Shown: positions 1-6,542 of the stretch, piece by piece | Position numbering within the stretch: the stretch's first letter is position 1 | Layout: the number at the start of each line of letters is the position of its first letter | Source of the DNA: an uncultured Dorea sp. | GTDB taxonomy: Bacteria; Bacillota_A; Clostridia; Lachnospirales; Lachnospiraceae | Length of the DNA stretch: 6,758 nt | Reading direction: 5' to 3' | Assembly (NCBI GenBank): GCA_948468495.1 | Contig: CAOKJI010000100.1 | Location: forward strand, 1 to 6,758 | Notes under the pieces: model-generated | Told to the model about the DNA's origin: nothing | The model's input: the letters and a program-made list of their open reading frames with translations, nothing else | Database searches by the model: none | Made by a program: the position numbers and the translations under genes

Positions 1-240
1 GATATGGTTTCTTCTATGCGTTCTGACTTCGGTGCTATGCAGAACCGTCTGGATCACACCATCAACAACTTGAGCGTTCAGCATGAGAACATTTCTGCTG
101 CTGAGTCTCGTATTCGTGACGTTGATATGGCTAAGGAAATGATGGCTTACACCAAGAATAACATTCTTGTTCAGTCTGCTCAGGCAATGCTTGCTCAGGC
201 TAATCAGGTACCACAGGGAGTTCTTCAGTTACTTCAGTAA
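1..240 (+). CDS. fliC: Flagellin, C-terminal fragment (5' end outside window)
   Basis: Structural subunit of the flagellar filament, exported by the flagellar type III apparatus and polymerised outside the cell. The reading frame is open from base 1 (first codon GAT), so the gene is cut by the window edge; the ATG at 4 is an internal methionine. The 79 visible residues are the conserved C-terminal D1/D0 helix of the flagellin family, with the typical stretches NRLDHTINNL, ENISAAESRIRDVDMAKEM and the closing LAQANQVPQGVLQLLQ. The variable central domain, where glycans are usually attached, is not in view. All four visible arginine codons are CGT and alanine and serine codons are mostly GCT and TCT, a highly-expressed pattern unlike the mixed CGG/AGA/CGT use of the next genes. 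A strong terminator follows 21 bases after the TAA. The family assignment is very secure; whether it is the main flagellin or one of several paralogues cannot be told. Confidence 0.97.
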   Translation, partial: DMVSSMRSDFGAMQNRLDHTINNLSVQHENISAAESRIRDVDMAKEMMAYTKNNILVQSAQAMLAQANQVPQGVLQLLQ

Positions 241-261
241 TGATTTGAATTTTCATATGGG

Positions 262-293
262 AAAAGGCTTCTTCTTCGGAGGAAGCCTTTTTT
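262..293 (+). terminator. Intrinsic terminator of flagellin gene with UUCG tetraloop
   Basis: Bases 262-274 pair with 279-291 in a 13-bp stem (one G-U wobble, 272 with 281) that closes as C(TTCG)G, an exceptionally stable tetraloop. The right arm runs into a T tract at 288-293. It lies 21 bases after the flagellin stop codon. The structure should end most flagellin transcripts and protect the 3' end of an abundant mRNA. The A-rich left arm could also give weak termination in the opposite direction. Confidence 0.93.
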
Positions 294-297
294 CTGT

Positions 298-326
298 TTG
301 GCTATATGTTACTTTTATGGTATGAT
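298..326 (+). promoter_or_regulatory. Putative sigma-A promoter (extended -10) for the glycosyltransferase pair
   Basis: A -35-like TTGGCT (298-303, 4 of 6 to TTGACA) is followed by a 17-base spacer and TATGAT (321-326, 5 of 6 to TATAAT). The -10 is preceded by TG at 318-319 in the exact extended -10 position. Transcription would start near 333, giving a leader of about 35 bases before the ATG at 368. The location just after the flagellin terminator suggests that the downstream genes have their own lower-level transcription. No sigma-D (sigma-28) flagellar promoter was found in 241-367. The match was made by eye. Confidence 0.6.
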
Positions 327-367
327 ATATCTAATTATAAGTAAAATTAAAAAGGAGTAACAAAATC

Positions 368-2368
368 ATGAATATACAGCTTACAATTTCCCTGCTTGCA
401 TCTGACCGGATGGAAACATTGGGAAAATGCCTCGAGTCTATAGCGCCGCTTCTTCGGGAGCTGAACAGTGAATTAATTATTGTGGCTACAGGGAAGGACC
501 CGGCAGTAACGGAGCTTGCAAGACAGTATACTTCACACATTGTGCCGTTTACCTGGTGTAATGATTTTTCAAAAGCCCGTAATACAGGGCTTAAAAAAGC
601 AAGCGGAGAGTGGTTTCTGTATCTGGATGATGATGAATGGTTTGAGGACACGTCTGAAATTATTCAGTTTTTCAAAAGCGGAGAATATAAGAAGTATCGG
701 TCTGCAACTTATAAACAGCGTAATTACCGCGACTGGAGCGGAAAGGTTTATACGGATTCGGATGTAGGACGTATGTGCCGCTTAACGCCGGAGACGGAAT
801 TTATTTACCCGATTCATGAGAATTTATGTCCGTTTCCAGAGCCGGAGAAACGGCTGAAAAGCTATGTGCATCATTATGGATATGTTGGAAAAGAAGTACA
901 GAAGTCTGAACGGAATCTTCCTCTTTTGCTTCAGCGTATGGAGGACGAGCCAACGGCCCAGACTTGTATGCAGCTTGTGCAGGAATATCGAAACCGGAAT
1001 GAGAACGAAACTGCATTGAAATACTGCAGACAGGGATTGAAGCTGGCGGAGAAGGAGAAGAGAATCCATACCTACGAATTATGGCTGCAGGCCCACCTTC
1101 CAATGCTGTATGCAGATTTAGGAAATATGGAAGAGGCATTGAGGGAAGGGGAACGCTTGCTGCGTTCTCCGCGTGTTCTTGAAGTGGGAGAAGCGCATTT
1201 ACATGCTATTCTTGCCGAGGTGTGCTGGAATCTTAAGGAGCATAAGAAAGGGCTTAGGCATTCCTGTGAATTTCATAAAACGATGATGTATCTGGAGCAG
1301 CACCCGGAAAAGGCGGAGCGTCAGGTCGGTGGAACAATAACTTTTGATACGGCGAAGGAGCGTACCATGACGGCTTATGTTGCCGGACTTTTGTTTGCGG
1401 CGGCGTTAGATGAAACGGAGCGGATAAAAGAGATTCTGACATGGTTCCCCTGGGAAGACGAAGGAGAGGTCCGTACTCAGTACGGGAATCTGGAGAGCTG
1501 GAAATGGGGGCATCCTGAACATAAGAAGACGATTCTGGAGGGCTATTACCGTCTGGATACTGATAATGGGTATGTGAATCTCCAGAAGGCTTTCTATGCA
1601 GAAGAGAAACATATGGGTGCTAAGACGGAGGAGTATTTCAGAATTTCTGCCGGGAACTGTCCGGAAAATTATATGTACCAGCTTGTAGAACTTGCGGAGA
1701 GAAATGGATTTTCGCTGAGTCCTTTACTGGAGCGGATTACCATTGAGGCATGGGATGAGTGTGCGGTGGCGTTGACAGAGCGGACTGCCGTTGGAGACAT
1801 GCCGGGGCGTCTGCAGAGACTTGCGCCGCTGACGGCGGAGTATCCGCTTTGCGGAGGGAGACTGGAGCGGCATTTTCTGGAAAAGCAGCTTGCAGACGGA
1901 TCTCGTGAGACGGAGGAACTTATGGCGCTTCTGCGGGAATATTGTAAAGTTGTATGTACAGAAGCGGAAGAATTGTATCGGGAAGAGGTCATTGCTAACC
2001 CGGAATACTACGCCCTTCCTTATCAGGTTCGATTTGCGCTTTTTATGGGGCAGGTACTGGATAATTTTGAGAAGAAAAATTATGTAGAAAGCATTCCGCT
2101 GTTAAAAAGGGCGGTTTGTGTTTATCCGCAAATGTCGGTAGTAATAGGGCGACTGACAGAGTATTTGGAGGAGAAGATAAAAGAACCGCAGCAGCCGGTG
2201 TCAGATGAATTTGCGATTCTTGGCAGACAGGTGAAGCAGATGCTTCTGGGATTGATGGAGAATGGACAGTGGCCGGAAGCTTATGGTGTGGCAGAACAGC
2301 TTACAGCGCTTTTGCCGAACGATTTGGAGGTTCTGAAGCTAAAACAGGAAATTATGGGACATCTTTAA
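368..2368 (+). CDS. GT2-family glycosyltransferase with TPR-like C-terminal region (first of tandem pair)
   Basis: Predicted cytosolic transferase of 666 residues, probably moving a sugar from a nucleotide-sugar donor onto a protein; flagellin is the likely acceptor because of the neighbouring gene. The ATG has AAGGAG at 352-357, ten bases upstream. The GT-A domain covers about residues 1-180: a first beta strand (QLTISLL, 4-10), the family motif FTWCNDFSKARN (61-72), the metal/donor motif LYLDDDE (84-90, Asp87-Asp89), PIHENL (148-153) and VHHYGYVGK (167-175). SERNLPLLL (180-188) leads into helical repeats, as in SunS-like and GmaR-like GT2-TPR proteins. The first TPR-like helices lie at about 198-230, more at 560-600 and 617-660. 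The part from 230 to 560 is helical but not clearly TPR; it holds WFPWED (359-364) and RNGFSLSPLL (445-454). There is no signal peptide or membrane segment. The sugar and the true substrate are not visible, and a surface protein or peptide acceptor is possible. The catalytic class is firm; the flagellin role is inference. Confidence 0.9.
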   Translation: MNIQLTISLLASDRMETLGKCLESIAPLLRELNSELIIVATGKDPAVTELARQYTSHIVPFTWCNDFSKARNTGLKKASGEWFLYLDDDEWFEDTSEIIQFFKSGEYKKYRSATYKQRNYRDWSGKVYTDSDVGRMCRLTPETEFIYPIHENLCPFPEPEKRLKSYVHHYGYVGKEVQKSERNLPLLLQRMEDEPTAQTCMQLVQEYRNRNENETALKYCRQGLKLAEKEKRIHTYELWLQAHLPMLYADLGNMEEALREGERLLRSPRVLEVGEAHLHAILAEVCWNLKEHKKGLRHSCEFHKTMMYLEQHPEKAERQVGGTITFDTAKERTMTAYVAGLLFAAALDETERIKEILTWFPWEDEGEVRTQYGNLESWKWGHPEHKKTILEGYYRLDTDNGYVNLQKAFYAEEKHMGAKTEEYFRISAGNCPENYMYQLVELAERNGFSLSPLLERITIEAWDECAVALTERTAVGDMPGRLQRLAPLTAEYPLCGGRLERHFLEKQLADGSRETEELMALLREYCKVVCTEAEELYREEVIANPEYYALPYQVRFALFMGQVLDNFEKKNYVESIPLLKRAVCVYPQMSVVIGRLTEYLEEKIKEPQQPVSDEFAILGRQVKQMLLGLMENGQWPEAYGVAEQLTALLPNDLEVLKLKQEIMGHL

Positions 2369-2687
2369 AAAGAGGCAGTATTTGCCTGTGGTTGGAAAGG
2401 AATAAAATAATGGGAGTACAACTTACGATTTCTATGCTGGTGTCAGATCGTATGGAGACACTGGGGCGGTGTCTGGCCTCAATTAAGCCGCTTTTGCAGG
2501 AGCTGGACAGCGAGTTGATTATTGTTTATACAGGAAAGAATCCTAAGACCAGGGAGCTTGCTGAGAAGTATACTTCTCATATCATTCCGTTTACCTGGTG
2601 TAATGATTTCTCTAAGGCGCGCAACGCGGGGCTGGCAGAGGCGAGGGGAGAATGGTTTCTGTATCTGGATGATGATGAATGGTTTGA
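545..2687 (+). repeat. Direct nucleotide repeats shared by the two transferase genes
   Basis: Bases 545-567 are identical to 2587-2609 (23 bases, coding for the FTWCND part), and 611-645 are identical to 2653-2687 (35 bases, coding for WFLYLDDDEWF). Both pairs are offset by 2042 bases, exactly the distance between the two start codons (368 and 2410). The 5' parts therefore align without gaps and arose by tandem duplication. These are coding repeats under functional constraint and not a mobile element. They are the longest exact matches I could find by eye between the copies. Confidence 0.85.
2396..2401 (+). promoter_or_regulatory. Ribosome-binding site that fixes the start of the second glycosyltransferase
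   Basis: AAAGGA lies eight bases before the ATG at 2410, in the 41-base gap between the two transferase genes. The same frame is open upstream to an ATG at 2269, but that start would lie inside the end of the first gene and add 47 residues without similarity to the family. The ribosome site, and the alignment of MGVQLTIS with MNIQLTIS of the first copy, both favour 2410. No promoter or terminator is seen in the gap, so the two genes should share a transcript. Confidence 0.8.
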
Positions 2688-4425
2688 AGATACGGGAGAG
2701 ATTATTCAGTTTTTTAAAAGCGGCGAATACCAGAGATACCAGTCTGCAGATTATATACAGCGCAATTATCTGGATTGGGAGGGCAGGGCTTATGTGGATG
2801 CTTATGTGGGGCGTATGTGCCGGTTGTCCAAAGAGACGAGGTTCGTATATCCAATACATGAGAATTTGAAGCCATATCCGGCACCCTGCAGGAAGTTTGG
2901 AGCCTATGTACATCACTTCGGATATGTAGGGAAGCAGAATGAGGGGCAGAAGACGAAAACAGAGCGGAATCTCTCGTTACTGCTTGAGAGACTTGAGACA
3001 GAGGAAGCGTCGGCACAGTTATATGCACAGCTTGCCCAGGAATATGAGGCGGCCGGGGAATACGAAGAGGGGCTGCGGTATTGCAGAGAAGGTATTGTTC
3101 TTGCAGGAAAAGAAAAAAAGGGAGATTCTCTGGAGATGTGGCTTCAGCTTGAACTGCCGCATCTGTTTGCCTGCATGGGAGATTTGAAATTAGCCCTTGA
3201 GGAAGGGGAAAAGATTCTCAAATCGCCCCGCATTTCTGAGGTGGGAGAGATTAATCTGGCGGCAAAGCTTGTAGATTTCTGCTGGAGTCTGAAGAAGTAT
3301 GACAAAGGACTTCAGTATGTAGCGCAGTACCGGAAGGGACTTCAATATCTGTGGAAACATCCGGAGATTGCTGTGGAGCAGAATGGCATTACGGCAACCT
3401 TTTCCGGAGCGGAGAAACAGGCGGCGGAGTTGTATGTGAAGGGACTGTTCTTTGCTTTGGAGAGCAAAGACAATGATATGATGCAACGGGTTCTGTCCTG
3501 GCTTCCCTGGGAGGATACGATACAGATAGCCGCGCAATATGGCAATCTGGAGGAGTGGAAGAATAAATATACTGCTCAGAAAGAAATGATTTTGGACAGT
3601 TATTCTAATTTGGATTCGGATAATCTTTATGTGTGTCTTCAGAAAGCTTATTATGAAGAAAGCAGAGGAAAGAAGGCTGAGACGCAGAAGTATTGGGCAC
3701 AGTGTGCAGACGGACGTCTGGAAGGATTTTTGGGGCAGATAGTAGATATGGCTGTGAGAAATGGATTTTCTCTCAAGAATCTGCTGGGAAAAGTGTCTTT
3801 GGAAGAGTGGACAGAGTGTGCAGACGCCTTGGCGGTTCTTGTAGAAATTCCTGATATAGAAGCGTTTTATAGCAGAATCTCGCCGGAGTTGTTGGAGTAT
3901 CCGATTTTTAGAGAGCGATTAAGACAAAGGCTGCTGGAACGGCAGCTTACGCAGGGGCTGCTGGAGTCGGAATCCTTATTAGACTTGTTAAGTGAATATT
4001 GTAAAAGCGTGACGGAAGAGACAGGAATGTTGTACCTTGACAGGGTTTTAAAGGGCAGGGATTCTTATGCGGCGCCTGTGCAGTACAGGTTTGCTGTGCG
4101 GGTCGGGGAGGCGCTGCGGCTTATTGAAGCCGGGAATATTGCGGATAGCATTTCGCTTCTGGCAGAGGCGCTGCAAATCTATCCCCGGATGTCGGCGGCG
4201 CTCAGTCACTTGACGAGATATCTGAATGAGAGAATCAGGACTATGGGGCAGCCTGTCTCGGAGGAATTCAGGATTCTTGGCGGACAGGTGAAACAAGTGC
4301 TGTATGGACTGATAGAGAACAGGCAATGGGCGGAGGCGCTGGGAGTAATCCGCCAGCTGATTGCGTTATTGCCGGAGGATATGGAGGTTCTTAGGCTGAA
4401 GCAGGAAATTATTAGGAATTTATAG
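2410..4425 (+). CDS. GT2-family glycosyltransferase with TPR-like C-terminal region (second of tandem pair)
   Basis: Paralogue of the preceding gene, 671 residues from the ATG at 2410. By hand count 85 of the first 107 aligned residues are identical without gaps, about 59% over the next 71, and fewer across the C-terminal half. The active-site features are kept at the same numbers: FTWCNDFSKARN (61-72), LYLDDDE (84-90, Asp87-Asp89), PIHENL (148-153), VHHFGYVGK (167-175). A short insertion near residues 177-182 precedes TERNLSLLLERL, which opens the helical part. A TPR-like helix pair with EYEAAGEYEEGLRYC lies at about 211-225, and WLPWED, YGNLE, RNGFSL and the last 50 residues match the first copy. 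No signal peptide or membrane segment is seen. It is co-transcribed with the first gene across a 41-base gap and ends at the convergent terminator. Both copies look active, so they may add successive sugars, act on different acceptors or form a heteromer. Catalytic class is firm; substrate is inferred. Confidence 0.9.
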   Translation: MGVQLTISMLVSDRMETLGRCLASIKPLLQELDSELIIVYTGKNPKTRELAEKYTSHIIPFTWCNDFSKARNAGLAEARGEWFLYLDDDEWFEDTGEIIQFFKSGEYQRYQSADYIQRNYLDWEGRAYVDAYVGRMCRLSKETRFVYPIHENLKPYPAPCRKFGAYVHHFGYVGKQNEGQKTKTERNLSLLLERLETEEASAQLYAQLAQEYEAAGEYEEGLRYCREGIVLAGKEKKGDSLEMWLQLELPHLFACMGDLKLALEEGEKILKSPRISEVGEINLAAKLVDFCWSLKKYDKGLQYVAQYRKGLQYLWKHPEIAVEQNGITATFSGAEKQAAELYVKGLFFALESKDNDMMQRVLSWLPWEDTIQIAAQYGNLEEWKNKYTAQKEMILDSYSNLDSDNLYVCLQKAYYEESRGKKAETQKYWAQCADGRLEGFLGQIVDMAVRNGFSLKNLLGKVSLEEWTECADALAVLVEIPDIEAFYSRISPELLEYPIFRERLRQRLLERQLTQGLLESESLLDLLSEYCKSVTEETGMLYLDRVLKGRDSYAAPVQYRFAVRVGEALRLIEAGNIADSISLLAEALQIYPRMSAALSHLTRYLNERIRTMGQPVSEEFRILGGQVKQVLYGLIENRQWAEALGVIRQLIALLPEDMEVLRLKQEIIRNL

Positions 4426-4430
4426 TTAAG

Positions 4431-4456
4431 AACCGCAGCGACTGCGTTAGATTTTT
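4431..4456 (+). terminator. Possible weak first hairpin after the transferase pair
   Basis: CGCAG (4434-4438) and CTGCG (4442-4446) pair around a three-base CGA loop. Two outer A-T pairs are possible if C4433 bulges. A T-rich run (4451-4456) follows after a short gap. It starts six bases after the stop codon of the second transferase. The stem is short and the T tract is displaced, so this is at best an accessory terminator or 3'-end stabiliser ahead of the stronger hairpin. Confidence 0.3.
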
Positions 4457-4461
4457 CATGT

Positions 4462-4496
4462 AAAAAAGAAGGGACTGTTGCAGCCCCTTCTTTTTG
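4462..4496. terminator. Bidirectional intrinsic terminator between convergent genes
   Basis: Bases 4463-4473 pair with 4485-4495 (A5GAAGGG with CCCTTCT5). One A-C mismatch (4474/4484) is followed by an inner CTG/CAG stem and a TTG loop. The arm ends give a T tract on either strand: 4491-4495 for the rightward transferase genes and the complement of 4462-4467 for the leftward chemoreceptor gene, whose stop codon lies eight bases away. One compact hairpin therefore serves both converging transcripts. Confidence 0.9.
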
Positions 4497-4502
4497 TGGT
4501 TT

Positions 4503-6422
4503 CTAATATTTATCCATATTATTCCTAAATGGTACGGTTCCGGATGCCGGCGTATAAGTCTTCTTAGGCTTCTGTTCCGGTACTGGAGTATAATCCGGAA
4601 TTGTCTCCGGCTCTGGCGTTGTGATATCTATCACATCCGGAATATCCGGTGTATAAGATGTGCCAGCTCCCGCTGTGCTTGTCATTCCGATATTGGAGTA
4701 ATCGGGTGTGCTGTCTGCTGGTACAGGCTGCTCAAACATTGGCGTTGCCATACCCTTCAAATGGAAGTGATGTACCAGTGTCTGCAGCAGATTCGCCTGA
4801 CTGGACAATTCTTCACTAGCGGCAGCGCTCTGCTGTGCGGTTGCAGAATTGGTCTGAATTACAGAGGAAATCTGATCAATTCCAATGGTAACCTGCTGTA
4901 TACCTTCAGCCTGTATATCGGAGGCTTCTGTAATCCGCGCCATGTTGGTTGAAATCTTCCCAGCGCTTGCTACAACTTTCTGTAAGGACTTCTGGGTATC
5001 TGCTGCAATGCTGTTGCCTTCTGCTACGGCTGTCAGAGAATTACTGATTAATGAGGTAGTCTCTTTAGCTGCTTCGGCGCTCTTGGAAGCAAGGCTTCTT
5101 ACTTCATCGGCAACAACTGCAAAGCCCTTGCCGGCTTCGCCTGCACGTGCGGCTTCCACAGCCGCGTTCAGCGCAAGAATATTGGTCTGAAATGCAATGT
5201 CTTCAATGGTCTTAATAATCTTCTCAATCTCGCTGGAACAACTGTTGATCTTAGTCATGGCCTGCATCATGGATTCCATCATTTTATTGCTGTTGTTCAC
5301 TTCGGCGCCGGTGTCGGTAATCAGGGTATTAACGTCACGGGAATTCTGCGCCGTCTGGCTTACCTGATTTGATAATTCACTTAATGTAGCTACCAGCTCT
5401 TCTACAGAACTTGCCTGTTCAGTAGTGCCCTGGCTGAGAGCCTGAGCGCCGCTGGATACCTGTTCAGAGCTGCTTGCAACCTGTGAGGATGCATCTTCAA
5501 TCTGGCCAAGCGTATCGTTCAGCGATTCGATAATCTTATTGCCGGAATGTCTGATTGATTCAAATTCTCCCAAATACTCCATGTCCATGGAAACAGTCAA
5601 ATCGCCGCTTGCAAGAGAATCCATTCTGGAGCAGATGTGCTCAATGTAACCGGCCAGAGTCTTCAATACGAAACGGAGATTCTCTGCCAGAATACCTAAC
5701 TCGTCTTTAGACTGATATGTAACTTCAGTATGCATATTGCCTTCCGCCATTGCTACGACAGCTTTCTCGATTTCGGCAATTGGATAAGTAAGATTACGGA
5801 TAATCTTAATGGCAATATACAATGTTATAAGAACACTGATAACGGCGAGGCCAATCAGAAGGCTTGTGCAGAGCTTCTTTGTCGATGCGCCGGAGTCATA
5901 GTATTCGTCAGCGTTAACCTGCGCCGCCTGAATGACGTCTTCTATGGCTGTCTGCAGGCTGCCCGTCGCATCTGCATAATCGCCTTTCAGTATAGTCTGC
6001 GCGTTCTCAATATCGTGATTGGTGATATATTCAATCGCTTTTGCCCGCATAGCGCGTGTTTGCTCAGAAGCTGATGTGACCGCTGTGAGTAAAGCAGGAT
6101 CTCCCTCATAGCAATCCTCCAGAGTTTCCAGCGCGGTCATAAGCTGGGCGGACTTCTCGTCAATCTGACTTAAGCTGCTCTGAACTTCTTCGTCTGAATC
6201 AGCAAGACTGGCGCGAAATACATCCGCCTGGATACTTCTGGTAGCCGACTGGGCTTCCAGCGCGGATTCTACCATGGGGTAGGGAGCATGGTAAAACTTC
6301 TCCAATCCTCCAAAGACGCTTCTCAGGCCCGCAAGAGAGGCTATGACAGCCACAATATAAAACACAAGTATTATGCAGTAGGAGAAGAAAAGCTTACTTC
6401 TCACTCTTAGATTTTTTAACAC
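4503..6422 (-). CDS. Methyl-accepting chemotaxis protein (transmembrane chemoreceptor)
   Basis: Inner-membrane chemoreceptor of 639 residues that passes ligand binding on to CheA/CheW and so to the flagellar motor. Start is GTG at 6422-6420 with AGGAGG eight bases upstream. Domains in order: a basic N-terminus and TM1 (about 11-33); an extracytoplasmic helical sensor of about 150 residues (35-185, four-helix-bundle type by appearance); TM2 (about 185-208); a HAMP domain (about 209-262) with the clear PIAEIEKAV motif; a second HAMP-like unit (about 263-310, [16 protein letters not shown]); then the long signalling coiled coil (about 311-555). The hairpin tip is unmistakable, with [20 protein letters not shown] (407-426) and [12 protein letters not shown] (431-442). 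Likely methylation sites include GTTEQAS (332-338) and AASEELSS (534-541). Residues 557-639 form a Pro/Thr/Asp-rich tail that ends in NMDKY. The ligand cannot be predicted. It is transcribed alone, convergent to the transferase pair. Confidence 0.96.
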   Translation of the reverse strand: MLKNLRVRSKLFFSYCIILVFYIVAVIASLAGLRSVFGGLEKFYHAPYPMVESALEAQSATRSIQADVFRASLADSDEEVQSSLSQIDEKSAQLMTALETLEDCYEGDPALLTAVTSASEQTRAMRAKAIEYITNHDIENAQTILKGDYADATGSLQTAIEDVIQAAQVNADEYYDSGASTKKLCTSLLIGLAVISVLITLYIAIKIIRNLTYPIAEIEKAVVAMAEGNMHTEVTYQSKDELGILAENLRFVLKTLAGYIEHICSRMDSLASGDLTVSMDMEYLGEFESIRHSGNKIIESLNDTLGQIEDASSQVASSSEQVSSGAQALSQGTTEQASSVEELVATLSELSNQVSQTAQNSRDVNTLITDTGAEVNNSNKMMESMMQAMTKINSCSSEIEKIIKTIEDIAFQTNILALNAAVEAARAGEAGKGFAVVADEVRSLASKSAEAAKETTSLISNSLTAVAEGNSIAADTQKSLQKVVASAGKISTNMARITEASDIQAEGIQQVTIGIDQISSVIQTNSATAQQSAAASEELSSQANLLQTLVHHFHLKGMATPMFEQPVPADSTPDYSNIGMTSTAGAGTSYTPDIPDVIDITTPEPETIPDYTPVPEQKPKKTYTPASGTVPFRNNMDKY

Positions 6423-6430
6423 ATTAACTA

Positions 6431-6436
6431 CCTCCT
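6431..6436 (-). promoter_or_regulatory. Strong ribosome-binding site deciding a GTG start for the chemoreceptor
   Basis: On the minus strand a perfect AGGAGG lies eight bases before the GTG at 6422-6420. An ATG overlaps it by one base (6424-6422), but in another frame that reads ATG-TGT-TAA and stops at once. No in-frame ATG is near, and the peptide from GTG begins [10 protein letters not shown], a usual opening for this receptor type. The GTG start is therefore preferred. Confidence 0.85.
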
Positions 6437-6482
6437 CAATCCCTTATTATTTTTGTTTATAAATGCATACAGTGTTAAATAC

Positions 6483-6511
6483 ATTCTATACCTGAATTAT
6501 CAGAATGTAAA
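6483..6511 (-). promoter_or_regulatory. Putative sigma-A promoter of the chemoreceptor gene
   Basis: Reading leftward, TTTACA (6511-6506, 5 of 6 to TTGACA) is separated by 17 bases from TAGAAT (6488-6483, 5 of 6 to TATAAT). Transcription would start near 6476 and give a leader of about 54 bases before the GTG. No sigma-28 motif (TAAA, about 15 bases, GCCGATAA) was found on this strand at a proper spacing, which is slightly unexpected for a chemoreceptor gene. Matched by eye. Confidence 0.55.
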
Positions 6512-6542
6512 TATCAGAATCGTGATTTTGTGTCAGAATCGT
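6500..6542. repeat. Three short TCAGAAT direct repeats over the chemoreceptor promoter
   Basis: TCAGAAT occurs at 6500-6506, 6514-6520 and 6533-6539. The last two extend to an identical ten-mer, TCAGAATCGT (6514-6523 and 6533-6542). The middle copy also forms an imperfect palindrome at 6515-6530 (CAGAATCG/TGATTTTG, 7 of 8 pairs). The first copy overlaps the -35 of the leftward promoter and the others lie upstream of it, which is where an activator or repressor would bind. Chance occurrence in A/T-rich DNA cannot be excluded. Confidence 0.4.

Noticed and set aside
2373..2387. Inverted repeat AGGCA/TGCCT between the two transferase genes
   Set aside because: A five-base stem with no T tract is too weak to be a terminator, and the short gap suits a shared transcript.
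2479..2916. Minus-strand open frame of 145 codons opposite the second transferase
   Set aside because: It lies fully inside a clearly functional gene on the other strand, has no family-like motifs, and similar antisense frames appear at several places in these genes.
368..4425. Insertion sequence or transposition as the cause of the duplication
   Set aside because: No transposase, terminal inverted repeats or target duplication is visible; plain tandem gene duplication explains the offset and alignment.
4494..4952. Plus-strand open frame of 152 codons opposite the chemoreceptor
   Set aside because: Its Cys/Arg/Ile-rich composition is typical of a shadow frame. It starts in the terminator region and lies antisense to a well-supported chemoreceptor.
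6500..6542. CRISPR array or phage attachment site
   Set aside because: The repeated unit is only 7-10 bases, spacing is irregular (14 and 19), and there are no cas, integrase or tRNA sequences nearby.
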